A stretch of 33,272 nt of DNA, taken from Prevotella sp. (GTDB lineage: Bacteria; Bacteroidota; Bacteroidia; Bacteroidales; Bacteroidaceae). How positions within the stretch are numbered: position 1 is the stretch's first letter; each line of letters starts with the position of its first letter. The translations under genes and the position numbers were made by a program. The stretch spans positions 1-33,272 of the forward strand of contig JAFZRU010000033.1 of NCBI GenBank assembly GCA_017619755.1. Reading direction: 5' to 3'. The notes below the pieces were generated by a model. The model had not been told where the DNA came from. It did not search any database and saw only the letters and a list, made by a program, of their open reading frames with translations. This document shows positions 7,807 to 17,583 of the stretch, one piece after another.

Positions 7807-10800
7807 ATGAATCACGCAATGAGACTATTATGTAAGATTTGCATCTTAGCCGCATTCTTTGTGCTCGCACCACCAGAGGCGCTGGCACAGACTGTTGCGA
7901 AAGGGCAAGTCGTTGATTCAAGTGGTGAGCCGATTATCGGAGCTACTGTGGCGGAGAAAAACGCGCCAGGAAATGCTACTGTCACCGACATTGACGGCAA
8001 CTTCTCGTTAACGCTTCACAAGGCAAAACAAGTTGTCATCACCTACATCGGCATGGTAACGGAGGAGGTGGACGCATCCTCGGCCATGAACGTTGTGCTA
8101 AAGGATGACGTCGCTTCCATGGAGGAGGTCGTCGTCGTCGGTTACACCAGCAGGGCAAGAAAGGACCTCACAGGTTCCGTCGGCTCCGTCTCGGGACAGA
8201 AACTCGCCATCGTGCCGGTGTCCTCAGCAGCCGAGGCTCTCCAAGGAAAAATCGCCGGTGTGCAGATCACCACCGTGGACGGACAGCCGGGTGCCGACAT
8301 CAACATCCGTGTTCGTGGCGCCACGTCCGTCACATCGGAGAACAGACCCCTTTACATCATCGACGGCTTCGAGGCCGACAACATCAATGACATCCCGCCC
8401 AGCGACATCGCTTCCATCGACGTCCTCAAGGATGCCTCCCTCACCGCTATATATGGTGCACGCGGTGGCAATGGCGTTATTGTTGTCACCACCAAGTCGG
8501 CACAGGCCGGAAAGGTGCAGGTGAGCTTCAACGGACGTCTCTCCGTCAGCCACCTTTCCAAGACGCTCGACCTGATGAACACATCGGAGTTCGTGCGCTA
8601 CCAGTGGGACCGCGCTGCCGCCGGCTCCACTCGAAGCAATGCCGCCAAGTATTTCCGTGGCAATTTCGGCAACCGCGACGATATGGATGTCTATGACCGA
8701 GCCGTCACACACGACTGGCAGGACGAGGTGATGGGCGAGACACCGCTTAATTATATGGCCAACGTCACCATCGGTGGTGGTAACGAAAAGGTGAAATTCA
8801 ACGTCTCCTTCACACAGACCGACGACAAGGGTATCATCCTTAGTTCGGGTGTGAGAAGAACGAACATCAACACCAAGTTGATGGTCAACATCACCGACAA
8901 CCTCTCCTTCACCTACAATCCCAAGTTCACCTACCGTCGTGACATCGGAGCCGGTGGTGACGGCGTGGGCTCAGGAGGTATCATCGACGTGCTGCGCTAC
9001 CGTCCCACCAATGGATTGAGGGAGTTTGCTTTCTGGGACCCCAAAACGGTGGACCCCGACGACGAGGCCATCTTTGCTTACACCAACCCCAAGAGCGACA
9101 TCGGACAAAACCAGCGCAAGCAGCACCAATACACCTACGTCAACCAAATCTCACTCAACTGGCAACCCATCGCAGGTCTGAGACTGAAGACCGACTTCGC
9201 TCACTCCATGTCATTCCGCGACAAAAACGAGTTCTGGGGATTTATGACAAAAAATGGGCAAGCCAATAACAACCTCGGCGTGGCTGCCATCACCGACAGC
9301 CGCTCCACTTCTTATACGTGGACCAACACCGCCGCTTATGACTTCACCGTGGCCGACGACCACAACCTCTCCTTCCTCCTCGGACAGGAAATCCATGACA
9401 GCCAGTACAAGCAGGAGTACATGCGCAACCGCTATTTCGGACGCGACATCGACGCTGCAAGTGCATGGGCCAACATGACCCTTGGCTCCGCATGGAACGC
9501 CGAAAGCACCCTCAGCACGGCGGACAGGATGGCTTCCTTCTTCGGACAGGCAGCATACAACTACATGCACAAGTACCTCCTCTCCGTCACCATGCGTGCC
9601 GACGGCAGCTCCAAGTTTGCACCGGGACACCAGTGGGGCTACTTCCCCTCCGTATCGGCTGGTTGGGTCGTCTCTCAGGAGAAATTCCTCAAAGACGTGG
9701 ATTGGATCACACAACTCAAGGTGCGCTTCGCCATCGGCCTCTCCGGTAACAACCGTATCGGAGACGACCTCTGGAGATACCTCTACACCATCAATGCCAC
9801 CGGCGGTCCGGGCTTCGGAGAGAGCACGGCACTTGGAGAGCCGTATTACAGCGTGGGCAACACACTGCCCAACGAGGCCATCAAATGGGAGACGACACTC
9901 ACCCGCAACCTCGCCTTGGACATCAGCCTCTTCAACGGAAGACTCACGCTCACACCGGAAATCTACTGGAACAACACGCGCGACCTCCTCTATTCGTCGC
10001 CTCTGCCCACCACCAGCGGATACACCCAGCAGACCCAGAATATCGGCGAGGTCTCCAACAAGGGATACGAACTCACCCTCAACGCCGACCTGCTCCGTGG
10101 AAAGGACTATGTGCTTAGTGCCAACCTCACCTTCGGACACAACAAGATGGTCGTCGAGAAACTCAACAACACCGACAACATCCTCTGGAACCAGAATAGC
10201 AGGTGGAAGTCAAGTTATAACGACTACTGCCTGAAAGTGGGTGACGAGGTGGGTCTCATCTACGGCTTCGTCTATGATGGACTTTACTCACCCGACGAGT
10301 TTGACTTCGACCCCAACCAGAACTTCCTCGCCGTGCCAAAGGCTGGTACCGTCATCAACAACGTCTTTGACGACTCCAACTCCGGCGTGGCTACACTCCC
10401 CGGCAAAATCAAGTTCAAGGACCTCAACGGTGACGGACAAATCACTGCCTCCGACGACCCCAACATCACTGACGACCGCAAGGTCATAGGCAACACCAAC
10501 CCCAAATACCAAGGCGGTTTCGGACTTAGCGGACAGTGGAAGGATTTTGACTTCGCATGCAACTTCACTTACATGCTCGACTTCGACATCAACAACGCCA
10601 CCGCATACGCCCTCTCATCCGTCTCTGGCGCCAAGGGAAGCACATCCTTCACCAACGTGCTCTCCAAGTTCACCAACGGATGGAGATACACCCGTGACAG
10701 CGACTATGAGAACGTCTATAAGAACTACTACGACGACGGGGCTACGGACGAGTACATCGCCATGAATGCAGGAAAGACACTCTGGAACCCCTCCGATGTC

Positions 10801-11076
10801 ACCAACAACGTCACACACTCCTATTTCATCGAGGACGGTTCCTTCCTCCGTCTCTCCGACGTCACCATCGGATACACGCTGCCCGCAAAGGTCGTCAAGA
10901 AAATCGGCCTCTCAAAGGCAAGGTTCTACCTCAGCGCATCCAACCTCTTCATCATTACCGACTATTCCGGATATGACCCCGAGGTGGACATCCAGACAGG
11001 ACTTACACCGGGTATGGACTACAACCGCTACCCGCGTAGCCGCCAATTCGTATTCGGTACTAACATCACCTTCTAA
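7807..11076 (+). CDS. SusC/RagA-family TonB-dependent outer-membrane transporter
   Basis: The product is 1089 residues, the normal SusC size. In order: signal peptide (about 1-28, ending ALA-Q); a carboxypeptidase-regulatory-like domain (about 32-105, with GEPIIGATV and TDIDGNFSL); a TonB box (EEVVVVGY near 108); a plug domain with the RVRGATS and PLYIIDGF signatures and VLKDASLTAIYGARGGNGVI; then a beta-barrel to the C-terminus. It imports oligosaccharides through the outer membrane with energy from TonB, with the SusD-like lipoprotein as lid. The start could also be the in-frame ATG at 7819. The susD-like gene follows after 18 bases. The genes around it point to pectin-derived glycans as substrate (inference). 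Confidence 0.95.
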   Translation: MNHAMRLLCKICILAAFFVLAPPEALAQTVAKGQVVDSSGEPIIGATVAEKNAPGNATVTDIDGNFSLTLHKAKQVVITYIGMVTEEVDASSAMNVVLKDDVASMEEVVVVGYTSRARKDLTGSVGSVSGQKLAIVPVSSAAEALQGKIAGVQITTVDGQPGADINIRVRGATSVTSENRPLYIIDGFEADNINDIPPSDIASIDVLKDASLTAIYGARGGNGVIVVTTKSAQAGKVQVSFNGRLSVSHLSKTLDLMNTSEFVRYQWDRAAAGSTRSNAAKYFRGNFGNRDDMDVYDRAVTHDWQDEVMGETPLNYMANVTIGGGNEKVKFNVSFTQTDDKGIILSSGVRRTNINTKLMVNITDNLSFTYNPKFTYRRDIGAGGDGVGSGGIIDVLRYRPTNGLREFAFWDPKTVDPDDEAIFAYTNPKSDIGQNQRKQHQYTYVNQISLNWQPIAGLRLKTDFAHSMSFRDKNEFWGFMTKNGQANNNLGVAAITDSRSTSYTWTNTAAYDFTVADDHNLSFLLGQEIHDSQYKQEYMRNRYFGRDIDAASAWANMTLGSAWNAESTLSTADRMASFFGQAAYNYMHKYLLSVTMRADGSSKFAPGHQWGYFPSVSAGWVVSQEKFLKDVDWITQLKVRFAIGLSGNNRIGDDLWRYLYTINATGGPGFGESTALGEPYYSVGNTLPNEAIKWETTLTRNLALDISLFNGRLTLTPEIYWNNTRDLLYSSPLPTTSGYTQQTQNIGEVSNKGYELTLNADLLRGKDYVLSANLTFGHNKMVVEKLNNTDNILWNQNSRWKSSYNDYCLKVGDEVGLIYGFVYDGLYSPDEFDFDPNQNFLAVPKAGTVINNVFDDSNSGVATLPGKIKFKDLNGDGQITASDDPNITDDRKVIGNTNPKYQGGFGLSGQWKDFDFACNFTYMLDFDINNATAYALSSVSGAKGSTSFTNVLSKFTNGWRYTRDSDYENVYKNYYDDGATDEYIAMNAGKTLWNPSDVTNNVTHSYFIEDGSFLRLSDVTIGYTLPAKVVKKIGLSKARFYLSASNLFIITDYSGYDPEVDIQTGLTPGMDYNRYPRSRQFVFGTNITF

Positions 11077-11094
11077 TCCTAACACAACGGAAAT

Positions 11095-13077
11095 ATGAAA
11101 CTTAGAAATATATTGCTCACCGGTGTCGCCCTGGTCTCGCTCACTGCTTGCAACGACTACCTCGAAGTGGATGCGCCTTCCCGGCAGACCAACGAGTACA
11201 TCTTCACCAAAGAGTCGGAAATCAAAACTGCGCTGAACAACGTCTATGTACAGATGTTCAACAACGACACCTACGGACAGACCTTCTGGGTGGGGCTGTG
11301 TATGAACAATGACGTGGAGTTCGCTGCCAACTCCAGCGATGTGGCCACCGAAACAGGATACCAACGCTTCGAATGTACCAGTCAAGGTGGTGCCATCAAC
11401 AAGGCATGGACTGCACTCTACAAGGGAATTGAGACTGCCAACAACTTCATCTACAACCTCGAAAAGAGCGACCTCTACAAAGAGGGCAATGAAGAGGTGG
11501 TGCAGATGATGGGAGAGGCCAAGTGCATCAGGGCCATCTTCACCTCTGACCTCGTGTGGTACTTCGGAGACGTGCCTTTCTCTCTCGAACCCACTTACTA
11601 CCGTGAGGGCGACTTCGTCCTTCCCGTGGTGGAGCGCAACAACGTGCTCGACCAAGTGCTGGCCGACCTCAAGGAAATCGCACCTCGTATGCAATCCTCC
11701 AAGGAGAGCACCGTGGAGCGCTGCTCACAGGAACTCGCCAACGCCCTCATCGCCCGCATCGCTCTTCAGGCTGGTGGATACACCCTCAGGCCCAACACGA
11801 GCGACCCCGCGTTCAGAGGCTCCATGGAGCGACCCGCCAACTACAAGGAATACTACCAGACGGCCATGGAATATGCCAAGAAGGTCATCGATGCAGGAAC
11901 ACACAAGTTGGAGAAATCCTACCGCCAGGTGTTCATCGACGAATGTAACTATGTTGTTGACAACGGCGACGACCCCATCTTCGAGATTCCTTTTGCCTAC
12001 AAAGCTTCCGGCAACGTCGGCTACAACCAAGGACCCAGCTGCTCCCTGTACGAAGGAACAACCACAGGTGCCAACATCTGGGGCGGATCCAGCGGAAACG
12101 CACGCCTCAACGCCTTCTACCGCTTCACCTTCGACACCCTCGACCTCAGACGCGACTATGTCAACGGTCTCTGGTACTACCAATATGACGGTACGCCCAT
12201 CATCCGTGCTGACTACACCGTACACAACAACAAATGGTCGAAGTTCTGGTCCAACACCAACACCGACCCCACCAGCGAGGGTGCCACGGGCATCAACTTC
12301 CCCTACATGCGCTACGCCGACGTGCTGCTGATGTATGCAGAGGCGGCCAACGAAATCAACGGTGGACCCACAGCCCAAGCCAGGGACGCCGTCAAGGAAG
12401 TACGCAAACGTGCATTCCCCGCCGAAGCATGGGCTGACAAGGTTGAGACCTATGTGGATAACGCCAACAGCAAGGAGGCTTTCCTCAACCTCGTGCTGAA
12501 CGAGCGCAAGTGGGAACTGGCCGGCGAGAACTCCAGATGGCGCGACCTCGTACGCAACAACAAATATGCAGAGGTGGTTTACTGGACTTACCTCCGCTAC
12601 CTTGCAGTGGCTGAGGAGGCTGGTGGCTCGTCCGACTATATGGATGCGGTCATCGCCTACGACGGAGTGCCGGGGTCCATGGAACTGCCCTCCTACATGT
12701 ATTACAACGTTGTGGCTAATCCCAAAAACACCAGCTTCTATCCCAACACCCAACTCCAAGTGCTCGACATTCTCAACCCATACGAGAATGTGCGCTCACA
12801 CACCGGTTACGACAGCTATGCCAACTTCTACGCTTGGTGGAACGACGGAGTGGGTGCTCCAAGGGCACAGTGCCTCTACTCTCTCTATGGCTTCGCAAGG
12901 GGTGATGAGACCGGAAGGTCATACATCGTCAACAACTACGGACAACTCGAGTCCCTGCCGTTCCCGCTTGCCAGCGCAAGCCAGCTGCCTGTCGTCAGAT
13001 ACATCCTGCCTTATCCCAATGCTGCCATCCAGCGCTCGGCAGGTGCCTACAAGAACTACTATGGCTATGCCAACTAA
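11095..13077 (+). CDS. SusD/RagB-family nutrient-binding lipoprotein
   Basis: The product is 660 residues. A lipoprotein signal ends in LTAC (Cys19), followed by NDYLEVDAPS, the usual start of SusD-family proteins. The TPR-like helical N-terminal half contains AWTALYKGIETANNFI, and the C-terminal half has the family hallmark YMRYADVLLMYAEAANEI and NERKWELAGENSRWRDLVR. It binds glycans at the cell surface and closes over the SusC barrel. At 660 residues it is longer than the classic 550, as is common in pectin loci. It lies between susC (18 bases) and the third operon gene (21 bases). Confidence 0.95.
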   Translation: MKLRNILLTGVALVSLTACNDYLEVDAPSRQTNEYIFTKESEIKTALNNVYVQMFNNDTYGQTFWVGLCMNNDVEFAANSSDVATETGYQRFECTSQGGAINKAWTALYKGIETANNFIYNLEKSDLYKEGNEEVVQMMGEAKCIRAIFTSDLVWYFGDVPFSLEPTYYREGDFVLPVVERNNVLDQVLADLKEIAPRMQSSKESTVERCSQELANALIARIALQAGGYTLRPNTSDPAFRGSMERPANYKEYYQTAMEYAKKVIDAGTHKLEKSYRQVFIDECNYVVDNGDDPIFEIPFAYKASGNVGYNQGPSCSLYEGTTTGANIWGGSSGNARLNAFYRFTFDTLDLRRDYVNGLWYYQYDGTPIIRADYTVHNNKWSKFWSNTNTDPTSEGATGINFPYMRYADVLLMYAEAANEINGGPTAQARDAVKEVRKRAFPAEAWADKVETYVDNANSKEAFLNLVLNERKWELAGENSRWRDLVRNNKYAEVVYWTYLRYLAVAEEAGGSSDYMDAVIAYDGVPGSMELPSYMYYNVVANPKNTSFYPNTQLQVLDILNPYENVRSHTGYDSYANFYAWWNDGVGAPRAQCLYSLYGFARGDETGRSYIVNNYGQLESLPFPLASASQLPVVRYILPYPNAAIQRSAGAYKNYYGYAN

Positions 13078-13098
13078 TCATCAAACAGGAATACAGAT

Positions 13099-15399
13099 AT
13101 GAAGAAAACATTTTTATATGCGTTGATGATCCTCATGAGCGTGCCTGCACTCAACTCATGCAAGGATGACGACGATGATGTAAGCGCAGCATCCGAGCGC
13201 GAATTCATGACCATGTTCCGACTCAACGAGAACACGGGAAAGGGCGAGTATCCCAACGACCCCTACGCTTGTCACGTGGAAGACCTCAACACCATCAAAC
13301 TCTACTGGTATGGTGTGGATGGGTGCGCCGGATATGAGATCAAAATGTCCATTCCCGCATACGTCGCCAGCGGTGAGCCGGTCGATTGGGAGGACCCGAA
13401 TAAAATATTGTGGGACACCATCGTAGGCCCGGACGTGCTGGAACTTTCCATCAAGAACCTCGAATATGCCAACGACTACCGCTTCGCCATTCGCACGCTC
13501 TCCAAGAAGGGCGAGGCTTACCACTCACACTGGTATGGTTACGGAGCTGGAAGACGCTGGGCAGAGTACTGCGGCATCACCACCGACGAGCGCTATCCCG
13601 TACCGGCCATCCTCTCGCAGTCGGAAATCACCAAGACTTCCTTCCGCATCAACATCGATCCCACATACGATGCCAATGAGGATGCCACAGAGGGATACAC
13701 CGAGCACTTCAACCTCACCGAAGATGGAACAAAGTACAAAATCGACATCCTCAGAATAGTGCCTTCCGCAGCCAACCCCAATGCCGCCATACCGGCAGGA
13801 TGGGACCGCCATGTGCTCACTCCGCAGGAACTTGAGGATGGATACGTGGTCATCACTGGCCTCGACGAGAACTCTGTGTATAATGTCAACGTGGAGGACT
13901 CCAGCAATCCCGTGGCCCAGGTGGACAAGTATTACAACACGCTCTCCGTCCGTACCGACGGCACACCGGGTGAGCCTATCCTCATCGAGCATTCTGTCAA
14001 CGGTGCCACCATCACACGCAGTGCCGCCACCATCACCGATGAGGAGAAGGCCGCCGCTGCTCAGTGGAACGCATGCCGCATCGACGATGTCATCAACGAC
14101 TTCATCAACGACCCGACCATGGCTGAGGGTACCATCTTTGAACTTGAGGGTGGCAAGGTGTATTATTTCGCCACCAACGTCAGCCTCTCCAAGGGATTCA
14201 CACTGCGCACAAGGCCGGAGGACTTGGCTGCCGGAAAGCCCAAGGCCAAGGTTTACATGAACGGCATCGTACCCAACGGAAATGCTTACTCTTCCTGCAA
14301 CTTCATGTTCGGACGTCAGCCGCTGAGCGGAGAAAGCCCCTCCATCATCATTTATGTCAAGTCGCTCATCTTCGAGGACATCGAATTCGACGCACCGAAG
14401 GCTGTCTTCTTCAACGGAGCATCTAATGGTACAGGTAACTATTTCATCAACATGTACTCCAACGGCATGGGTGTCACTCTCCAGTCGTTCGAGATGCGTC
14501 GCTGCACGCTGCAGCGCATGGTGCGTGGTTACATCCGTGTGCAAGGCTCCAGAATCAAGACTTTCGAGAATGTGATCATCGAGGACAATGAGTTCTACAA
14601 CTGCGGCTTCTATGACAACAACGGACGTGGTTACGCATGGATTGCAGGTGATGGCAACTCTGCCAAGTCCAACATCTACAAGAACATGGTGGTGCGCAAC
14701 AACACCTTCTACGACAGTCCGAGAACCTGTATGTTCACCGACAATGGTAAGAACCTTGACTGGAAGCCCAACATCCAGTACAAGATCACCTTGGAGAACA
14801 ACACCTTCGTCAATTTCTCTACTCGTACCAGCGGGCGACAGATCTTCGACATCAGGTACATCCCCACAGGGAGCAGCATCACCTGCAAGAAGAACCTCTT
14901 CATCCTCACCAAGAAGCCGAATGACACCAGGCCGCTCTTCCAGCAGGGTGCCGACATCCGACAAATCAATGGCGAGCCGGGAGAAATCGAACTGCACTTC
15001 GCTGACAATTACTCCACCAACACCAACCTCACCGGCAACAGCATCTTCTCAGGTACGGCATTCGAGGCCACTGGAAATGCCTTGGGCAAGTGGAGCTATT
15101 GGAACACCATCGACGGAGTGGAGTATCCCGAGGGTCTGGTCACCATCGTTGACGACATCTCACCGGAGGAACTCATGCACCAACCCAACCCCGTGCATGT
15201 CACCACCAATGCCGCAGGTGACGGCACCGACGTGCTCGACGAGAGCCTCGGTTACATCACCATGCACAGCACAAGTGGCATAGAGGGCAACGCCGGAGAC
15301 GACAACAACCTCTACTACCGCAACACTGACAAGGTCCGCAACAGTGCCATCTACCAGAAGGGCATCGGCGCCTCCAAGTGGCGCGAGGGCATCAGGTAA
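13099..15399 (+). CDS. Surface lipoprotein with DUF4957/DUF5123-like beta-helix regions
   Basis: The product is 766 residues. The N-terminus is a lipoprotein signal ending in LNSC followed by KDDDDD, an acidic tract like those that export lipoproteins to the cell surface in Bacteroidetes. Residues about 45-290 look like two fibronectin type III-like domains (IKLYWYGVDGCAGYEIKM; LDENSVYNVNV). From about 320 on, repeated short strands of the type FENVIIEDNEFYNCGF and VRNNTFYDSPRTCMFTDNG indicate a parallel beta-helix, matching DUF4957 then DUF5123. Such proteins are common third members of SusC/D operons that target pectin and probably bind the glycan. No lyase catalytic residues could be assigned. 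A strong terminator follows 26 bases after the stop. Confidence 0.8.
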   Translation: MKKTFLYALMILMSVPALNSCKDDDDDVSAASEREFMTMFRLNENTGKGEYPNDPYACHVEDLNTIKLYWYGVDGCAGYEIKMSIPAYVASGEPVDWEDPNKILWDTIVGPDVLELSIKNLEYANDYRFAIRTLSKKGEAYHSHWYGYGAGRRWAEYCGITTDERYPVPAILSQSEITKTSFRINIDPTYDANEDATEGYTEHFNLTEDGTKYKIDILRIVPSAANPNAAIPAGWDRHVLTPQELEDGYVVITGLDENSVYNVNVEDSSNPVAQVDKYYNTLSVRTDGTPGEPILIEHSVNGATITRSAATITDEEKAAAAQWNACRIDDVINDFINDPTMAEGTIFELEGGKVYYFATNVSLSKGFTLRTRPEDLAAGKPKAKVYMNGIVPNGNAYSSCNFMFGRQPLSGESPSIIIYVKSLIFEDIEFDAPKAVFFNGASNGTGNYFINMYSNGMGVTLQSFEMRRCTLQRMVRGYIRVQGSRIKTFENVIIEDNEFYNCGFYDNNGRGYAWIAGDGNSAKSNIYKNMVVRNNTFYDSPRTCMFTDNGKNLDWKPNIQYKITLENNTFVNFSTRTSGRQIFDIRYIPTGSSITCKKNLFILTKKPNDTRPLFQQGADIRQINGEPGEIELHFADNYSTNTNLTGNSIFSGTAFEATGNALGKWSYWNTIDGVEYPEGLVTIVDDISPEELMHQPNPVHVTTNAAGDGTDVLDESLGYITMHSTSGIEGNAGDDNNLYYRNTDKVRNSAIYQKGIGASKWREGIR

Positions 15400-15425
15400 T
15401 TGTTGTATCGCTCAATTTGACAATA

Positions 15426-15455
15426 AAAGGAGGTGTGACTTTTCACACCTCCTTT
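15426..15455 (+). terminator. Terminator of the SusC/SusD operon
   Basis: A perfect 13-base-pair stem, AAAGGAGGTGTGA with TCACACCTCCTTT, and a CTTT loop lie 26 bases after the stop of the third operon gene. The stem itself ends in TTT, as in intrinsic terminators. Confidence 0.85.
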
Positions 15456-15473
15456 GCATGTTACACCCAAGAT

Positions 15474-15547
15474 GCCGGTGCAGCTGTAGGGGTGGACTTT
15501 ATGTCCATCCGCTCGCCCGATAGGGCGAATGTTTGACACATGGCCTC
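15474..15547. repeat. Dispersed palindromic repeat, copy 1
   Basis: About 75 bases recur almost unchanged at 16718-16794, in the same orientation. The core contains a GGTGGAC/GTCCATCC hairpin and a GCCC...GGGC hairpin. It has no convincing reading frame. Sequences of this type, with a palindromic 'TTTATGTCC' core, are common intergenic repeats in gut Bacteroidales genomes. Confidence 0.75.
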
Positions 15548-15575
15548 TTGGCGTAAAGAAGGAAAAACCAATTGA

Positions 15576-15600
15576 ACACCCTACTTTCGACATAGGGTGT
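15576..15600 (-). terminator. Possible terminator of the phosphoribosyltransferase-like gene
   Basis: ACACCCTA (15576-15583) pairs with TAGGGTGT (15593-15600). Read on the minus strand, the hairpin lies about 80 bases after the stop at 15682 and is followed by a T-rich stretch (TTGGTTTTT). It could equally belong to the repeat family beside it. Confidence 0.4.
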
Positions 15601-15681
15601 CCCATATTATGTGATCCTTTTTAAAACTCTTATGAAGCGATTCTGACGTTATCCAATAGCACCAAATAAGCAGAACGAGAG

Positions 15682-16485
15682 TCAAAATGATTCTGCCATT
15701 AAGTCTTTTCGACCAATGAGGCTGAAGATGGTGATTTCGTTGTCTTCGTTGAGAATACGGAGCGTGCGGAGGACCTCATTCAATGTCGAGCCGCTGGTGG
15801 TAACATCATCGATAACCAGAACGTTTTGCTGTCGAATCATTGAACAAAGCTCCCGCTCTTCCTCTGATTCAAATCTCAGGAAGTTCATAATGTACGGACG
15901 AAGTCTACTCTTCTTCACGTCCTTGGCAATGGTGAAATAATCCTTCTGATGAATCATCTCAAGCATGGCATTGATGGAACTCTTTGCCTGTTCTTTCGCT
16001 GCTGGGCTATAACGAGGCATCCCGTTCTCCAGAATATCGTCAAGATATTGCTTCTCATAGGCTTTCATATCGAATGAGATGTTTGAAGGGAGAGCCTTGA
16101 CAAGAGTCATCTTATATAACGTGGGCTGCGCAAATCGGTAGATATAGCGCAGCATATATTTGTTCACCTCACTCTTCGATTCTGGCATCACCACTAAGTC
16201 ATAGTTATAAAGATTAATCTTCTTATGAAGATTATCTACCGCTTTCTTAATAAAATTGGTCAAATCAGGGGTATCCTGCAATGCTTCTGTGAATTTCACA
16301 TACTTAATGAAAGCGGTACGTACAGAACTTTCCACCTGTTCAGAGAACTCATAACCATAATAGAAGCATTTGCCAAATGCTTCAACTTGATAGCCATTAC
16401 CTGTAAGGCTGACAATATCTTCAGCACCATCATGCTCGAAATCGAACACAAATTTCTTCTCTGTATCGTCAAATGTTACGCCCAT
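15682..16485 (-). CDS. Phosphoribosyltransferase-like protein
   Basis: The product is 267 residues. The clearest motif is VLVIDDVTTSGSTLNE at about residues 222-237, the PRPP-binding loop of type I phosphoribosyltransferases such as ComF. The N-terminal half (residues 1-120, FDFEHDGAEDIV...YGYEFSEQVESS) is not one I recognise. The start at 16485 is chosen because a TATCTTTG promoter box sits at 16510-16517; the frame stays open further upstream only because it runs through repeats. The gene uses normal stops (TGA) and contains no internal TAG. It lies next to the cassette array and points the same way, but whether it belongs to it is unclear. Confidence 0.7.
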   Translation of the reverse strand: MGVTFDDTEKKFVFDFEHDGAEDIVSLTGNGYQVEAFGKCFYYGYEFSEQVESSVRTAFIKYVKFTEALQDTPDLTNFIKKAVDNLHKKINLYNYDLVVMPESKSEVNKYMLRYIYRFAQPTLYKMTLVKALPSNISFDMKAYEKQYLDDILENGMPRYSPAAKEQAKSSINAMLEMIHQKDYFTIAKDVKKSRLRPYIMNFLRFESEEERELCSMIRQQNVLVIDDVTTSGSTLNEVLRTLRILNEDNEITIFSLIGRKDLMAESF

Positions 16486-16509
16486 ATCACTAATATTTGA
16501 ATGACTTGG

Positions 16510-16517
16510 CAAAGATA
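16510..16517 (-). promoter_or_regulatory. -7 promoter box for the phosphoribosyltransferase-like gene
   Basis: On the minus strand this reads TATCTTTG, an exact Bacteroidales -7 box, giving a leader of roughly 18 bases before the ATG at 16485. The -33 region is weak. Confidence 0.6.
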
Positions 16518-16596
16518 GCAATAAAATGAGAAAATAACCGCATTTGGCGGAATAAATTCGACCTTTACGAATGAAAATTTCGAGCTGTAAGAATGG

Positions 16597-16685
16597 ATTT
16601 TGTGCATAGACGGCCTGAAGAGCCAACGAGATACCAGCCCAGGGCAACGCCTTGGGTAAATGACAGAGTAGATTGCGCCGACAGG
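16597..16685. repeat. GCCCAGGGCAACGCC repeat, isolated copy
   Basis: One unit of the family that occurs again at 16849-17005 and three times in tandem at 21798-22137. It carries the block GTGCAwAGACGGCCTG followed by GAGATACCAGCCCAGGGC and a hairpin around CCCAGGGC-AAC-GCCTTGGG. Open frames through it are artefacts of the repeat. Confidence 0.75.
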
Positions 16686-16717
16686 TTTTTGTGCAAAGAC
16701 AGCAGAAGGGCCAAGAG

Positions 16718-16794
16718 GCCGGTGCAGCTGTAGGGGTGGACTTTATGTCCATCCGCTCGCCCGTCAGGGCGAATGTTGTTTGACACATGGCCTC
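16718..16794. repeat. Dispersed palindromic repeat, copy 2
   Basis: Near-identical to 15474-15547 (same core with the GGTGGAC/GTCCATCC hairpin; GCCCGTCAGGGC in place of GCCCGATAGGGC). The two copies flank the phosphoribosyltransferase-like gene as direct repeats about 1.2 kb apart. Confidence 0.75.
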
Positions 16795-16816
16795 GTTAAG
16801 ATTGAACATAATAATA

Positions 16817-17005
16817 TAATTTCGTCCTGTTCGGATGGCTTTTGTGCAAAGACGGCCTGTAAGGCCAGCGAGATACCAGCCCAGGGCAACGCCCTGGGTC
16901 AATAGCGGAGTAGTAAATTGCGCCCTGCAAGGGCAAAAGCATTATGACATTATAACACGAACCGCTTAGCAGGCGGACGCTATCACCAATCAAGCATTAC
17001 TCTCC
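16817..17005. repeat. Long copy of the GCCCAGGGC repeat with tail
   Basis: Contains the repeat unit with a perfect CCCAGGGC-AAC-GCCCTGGG hairpin, then a tail with the GCCCTGCAAGGGC hairpin and the ACGAACCGCTTAGCAGGC block, ending ATCAAGCATTACTCTCC. The same order recurs at 21777-22137. The two copies are direct repeats on either side of the inner cassette array and each is followed by a 100-base element (17008-17107 and 22206-22305). Confidence 0.8.
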
Positions 17006-17007
17006 AT

Positions 17008-17107
17008 AAGAGTGGCTTCGAGCGGTTTTATCTCTACTTTATAATGCTCACATATTGCATCTGACTGCCCCAGTTATTGCACTATCCCGGTATCAAGCTT
17101 CACTCTT
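17008..17107 (-). repeat. Cassette-end element a (100 bp)
   Basis: The ends AAGAGTG and CACTCTT are a perfect 7-base inverted repeat. Next to one end is the core TATCAAGCTT (17091-17100), and next to the other GGCTTCGAGCGGTTTTA. The element begins three bases after the TAA of the gene ending at 17111. Its interior matches element d (22206-22305) closely and differs from b and c. It could be a recombination site, a structured RNA or a processing/terminator element. Confidence 0.85.
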
Positions 17108-17110
17108 CTT

Positions 17111-17578
17111 TTATATGTCTTGTTCTCTAACGCATTTGGCAAGATAATCTATATCGAAATTGTCTGAATAGATGTCGATGTTATTTCGCTCGAAGAAATT
17201 AAAGACTCTTTTACATACATCTTTATACTTAAGAAGTCGATGTTGCTCTTCTGTGGTATATCTTCCACTATGAAGATGAAACATAATAGCTCTATATATC
17301 ATGTCCCATTTTAAATCAAGAATATTATTAGTAGAATCTTTCCTACATTCCATACCTCCATATTTAAGTATTGTATGCGAATTTTCTTCTGCAATACGAC
17401 GACTCTCTATAGATTCACTAAATGAACCTGGATGTAATAACTCTAATATTGCTCCAAATGCTAAAAGAAGCATCGCACCTAAAAAACATGTTACTTTTCC
17501 GAATGTTGTATGGTCTACAATGTAATCAAATATTCTCTCAGACTTTGTAGGAGGGCCTAATAATTCTAAATTTTTCAT
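17111..17578 (-). CDS. Single-pass membrane protein next to the amber-rich gene
   Basis: The product is 155 residues and I do not recognise a family. Residues about 30-48 are a transmembrane segment (CFLGAMLLLAFGAILELL), with a polar N-terminal tail of 29 residues and a largely helical, charged C-terminal part. It starts 5 bases after the TAA of the amber-rich gene (17584) and contains no TAG codon itself. The close spacing, the small size and the membrane segment would suit an immunity or partner protein for the larger neighbour, but this is an inference from layout. The gene ends in TAA directly before element a. Confidence 0.65.
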   Translation of the reverse strand: MKNLELLGPPTKSERIFDYIVDHTTFGKVTCFLGAMLLLAFGAILELLHPGSFSESIESRRIAEENSHTILKYGGMECRKDSTNNILDLKWDMIYRAIMFHLHSGRYTTEEQHRLLKYKDVCKRVFNFFERNNIDIYSDNFDIDYLAKCVREQDI

Positions 17579-17583
17579 TGTGG

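Noticed and set aside
16486-16902. Upstream extension of the phosphoribosyltransferase-like frame to about 406 residues
   Set aside because: The extra 139 codons run through two repeat families, and the promoter box at 16510-16517 lies inside them; the ATG at 16485 is the better start.
17008-17107. Classical attC sites
   Set aside because: No GTTRRRY/RYYYAAC core pair is present, and no integron integrase is in the window.
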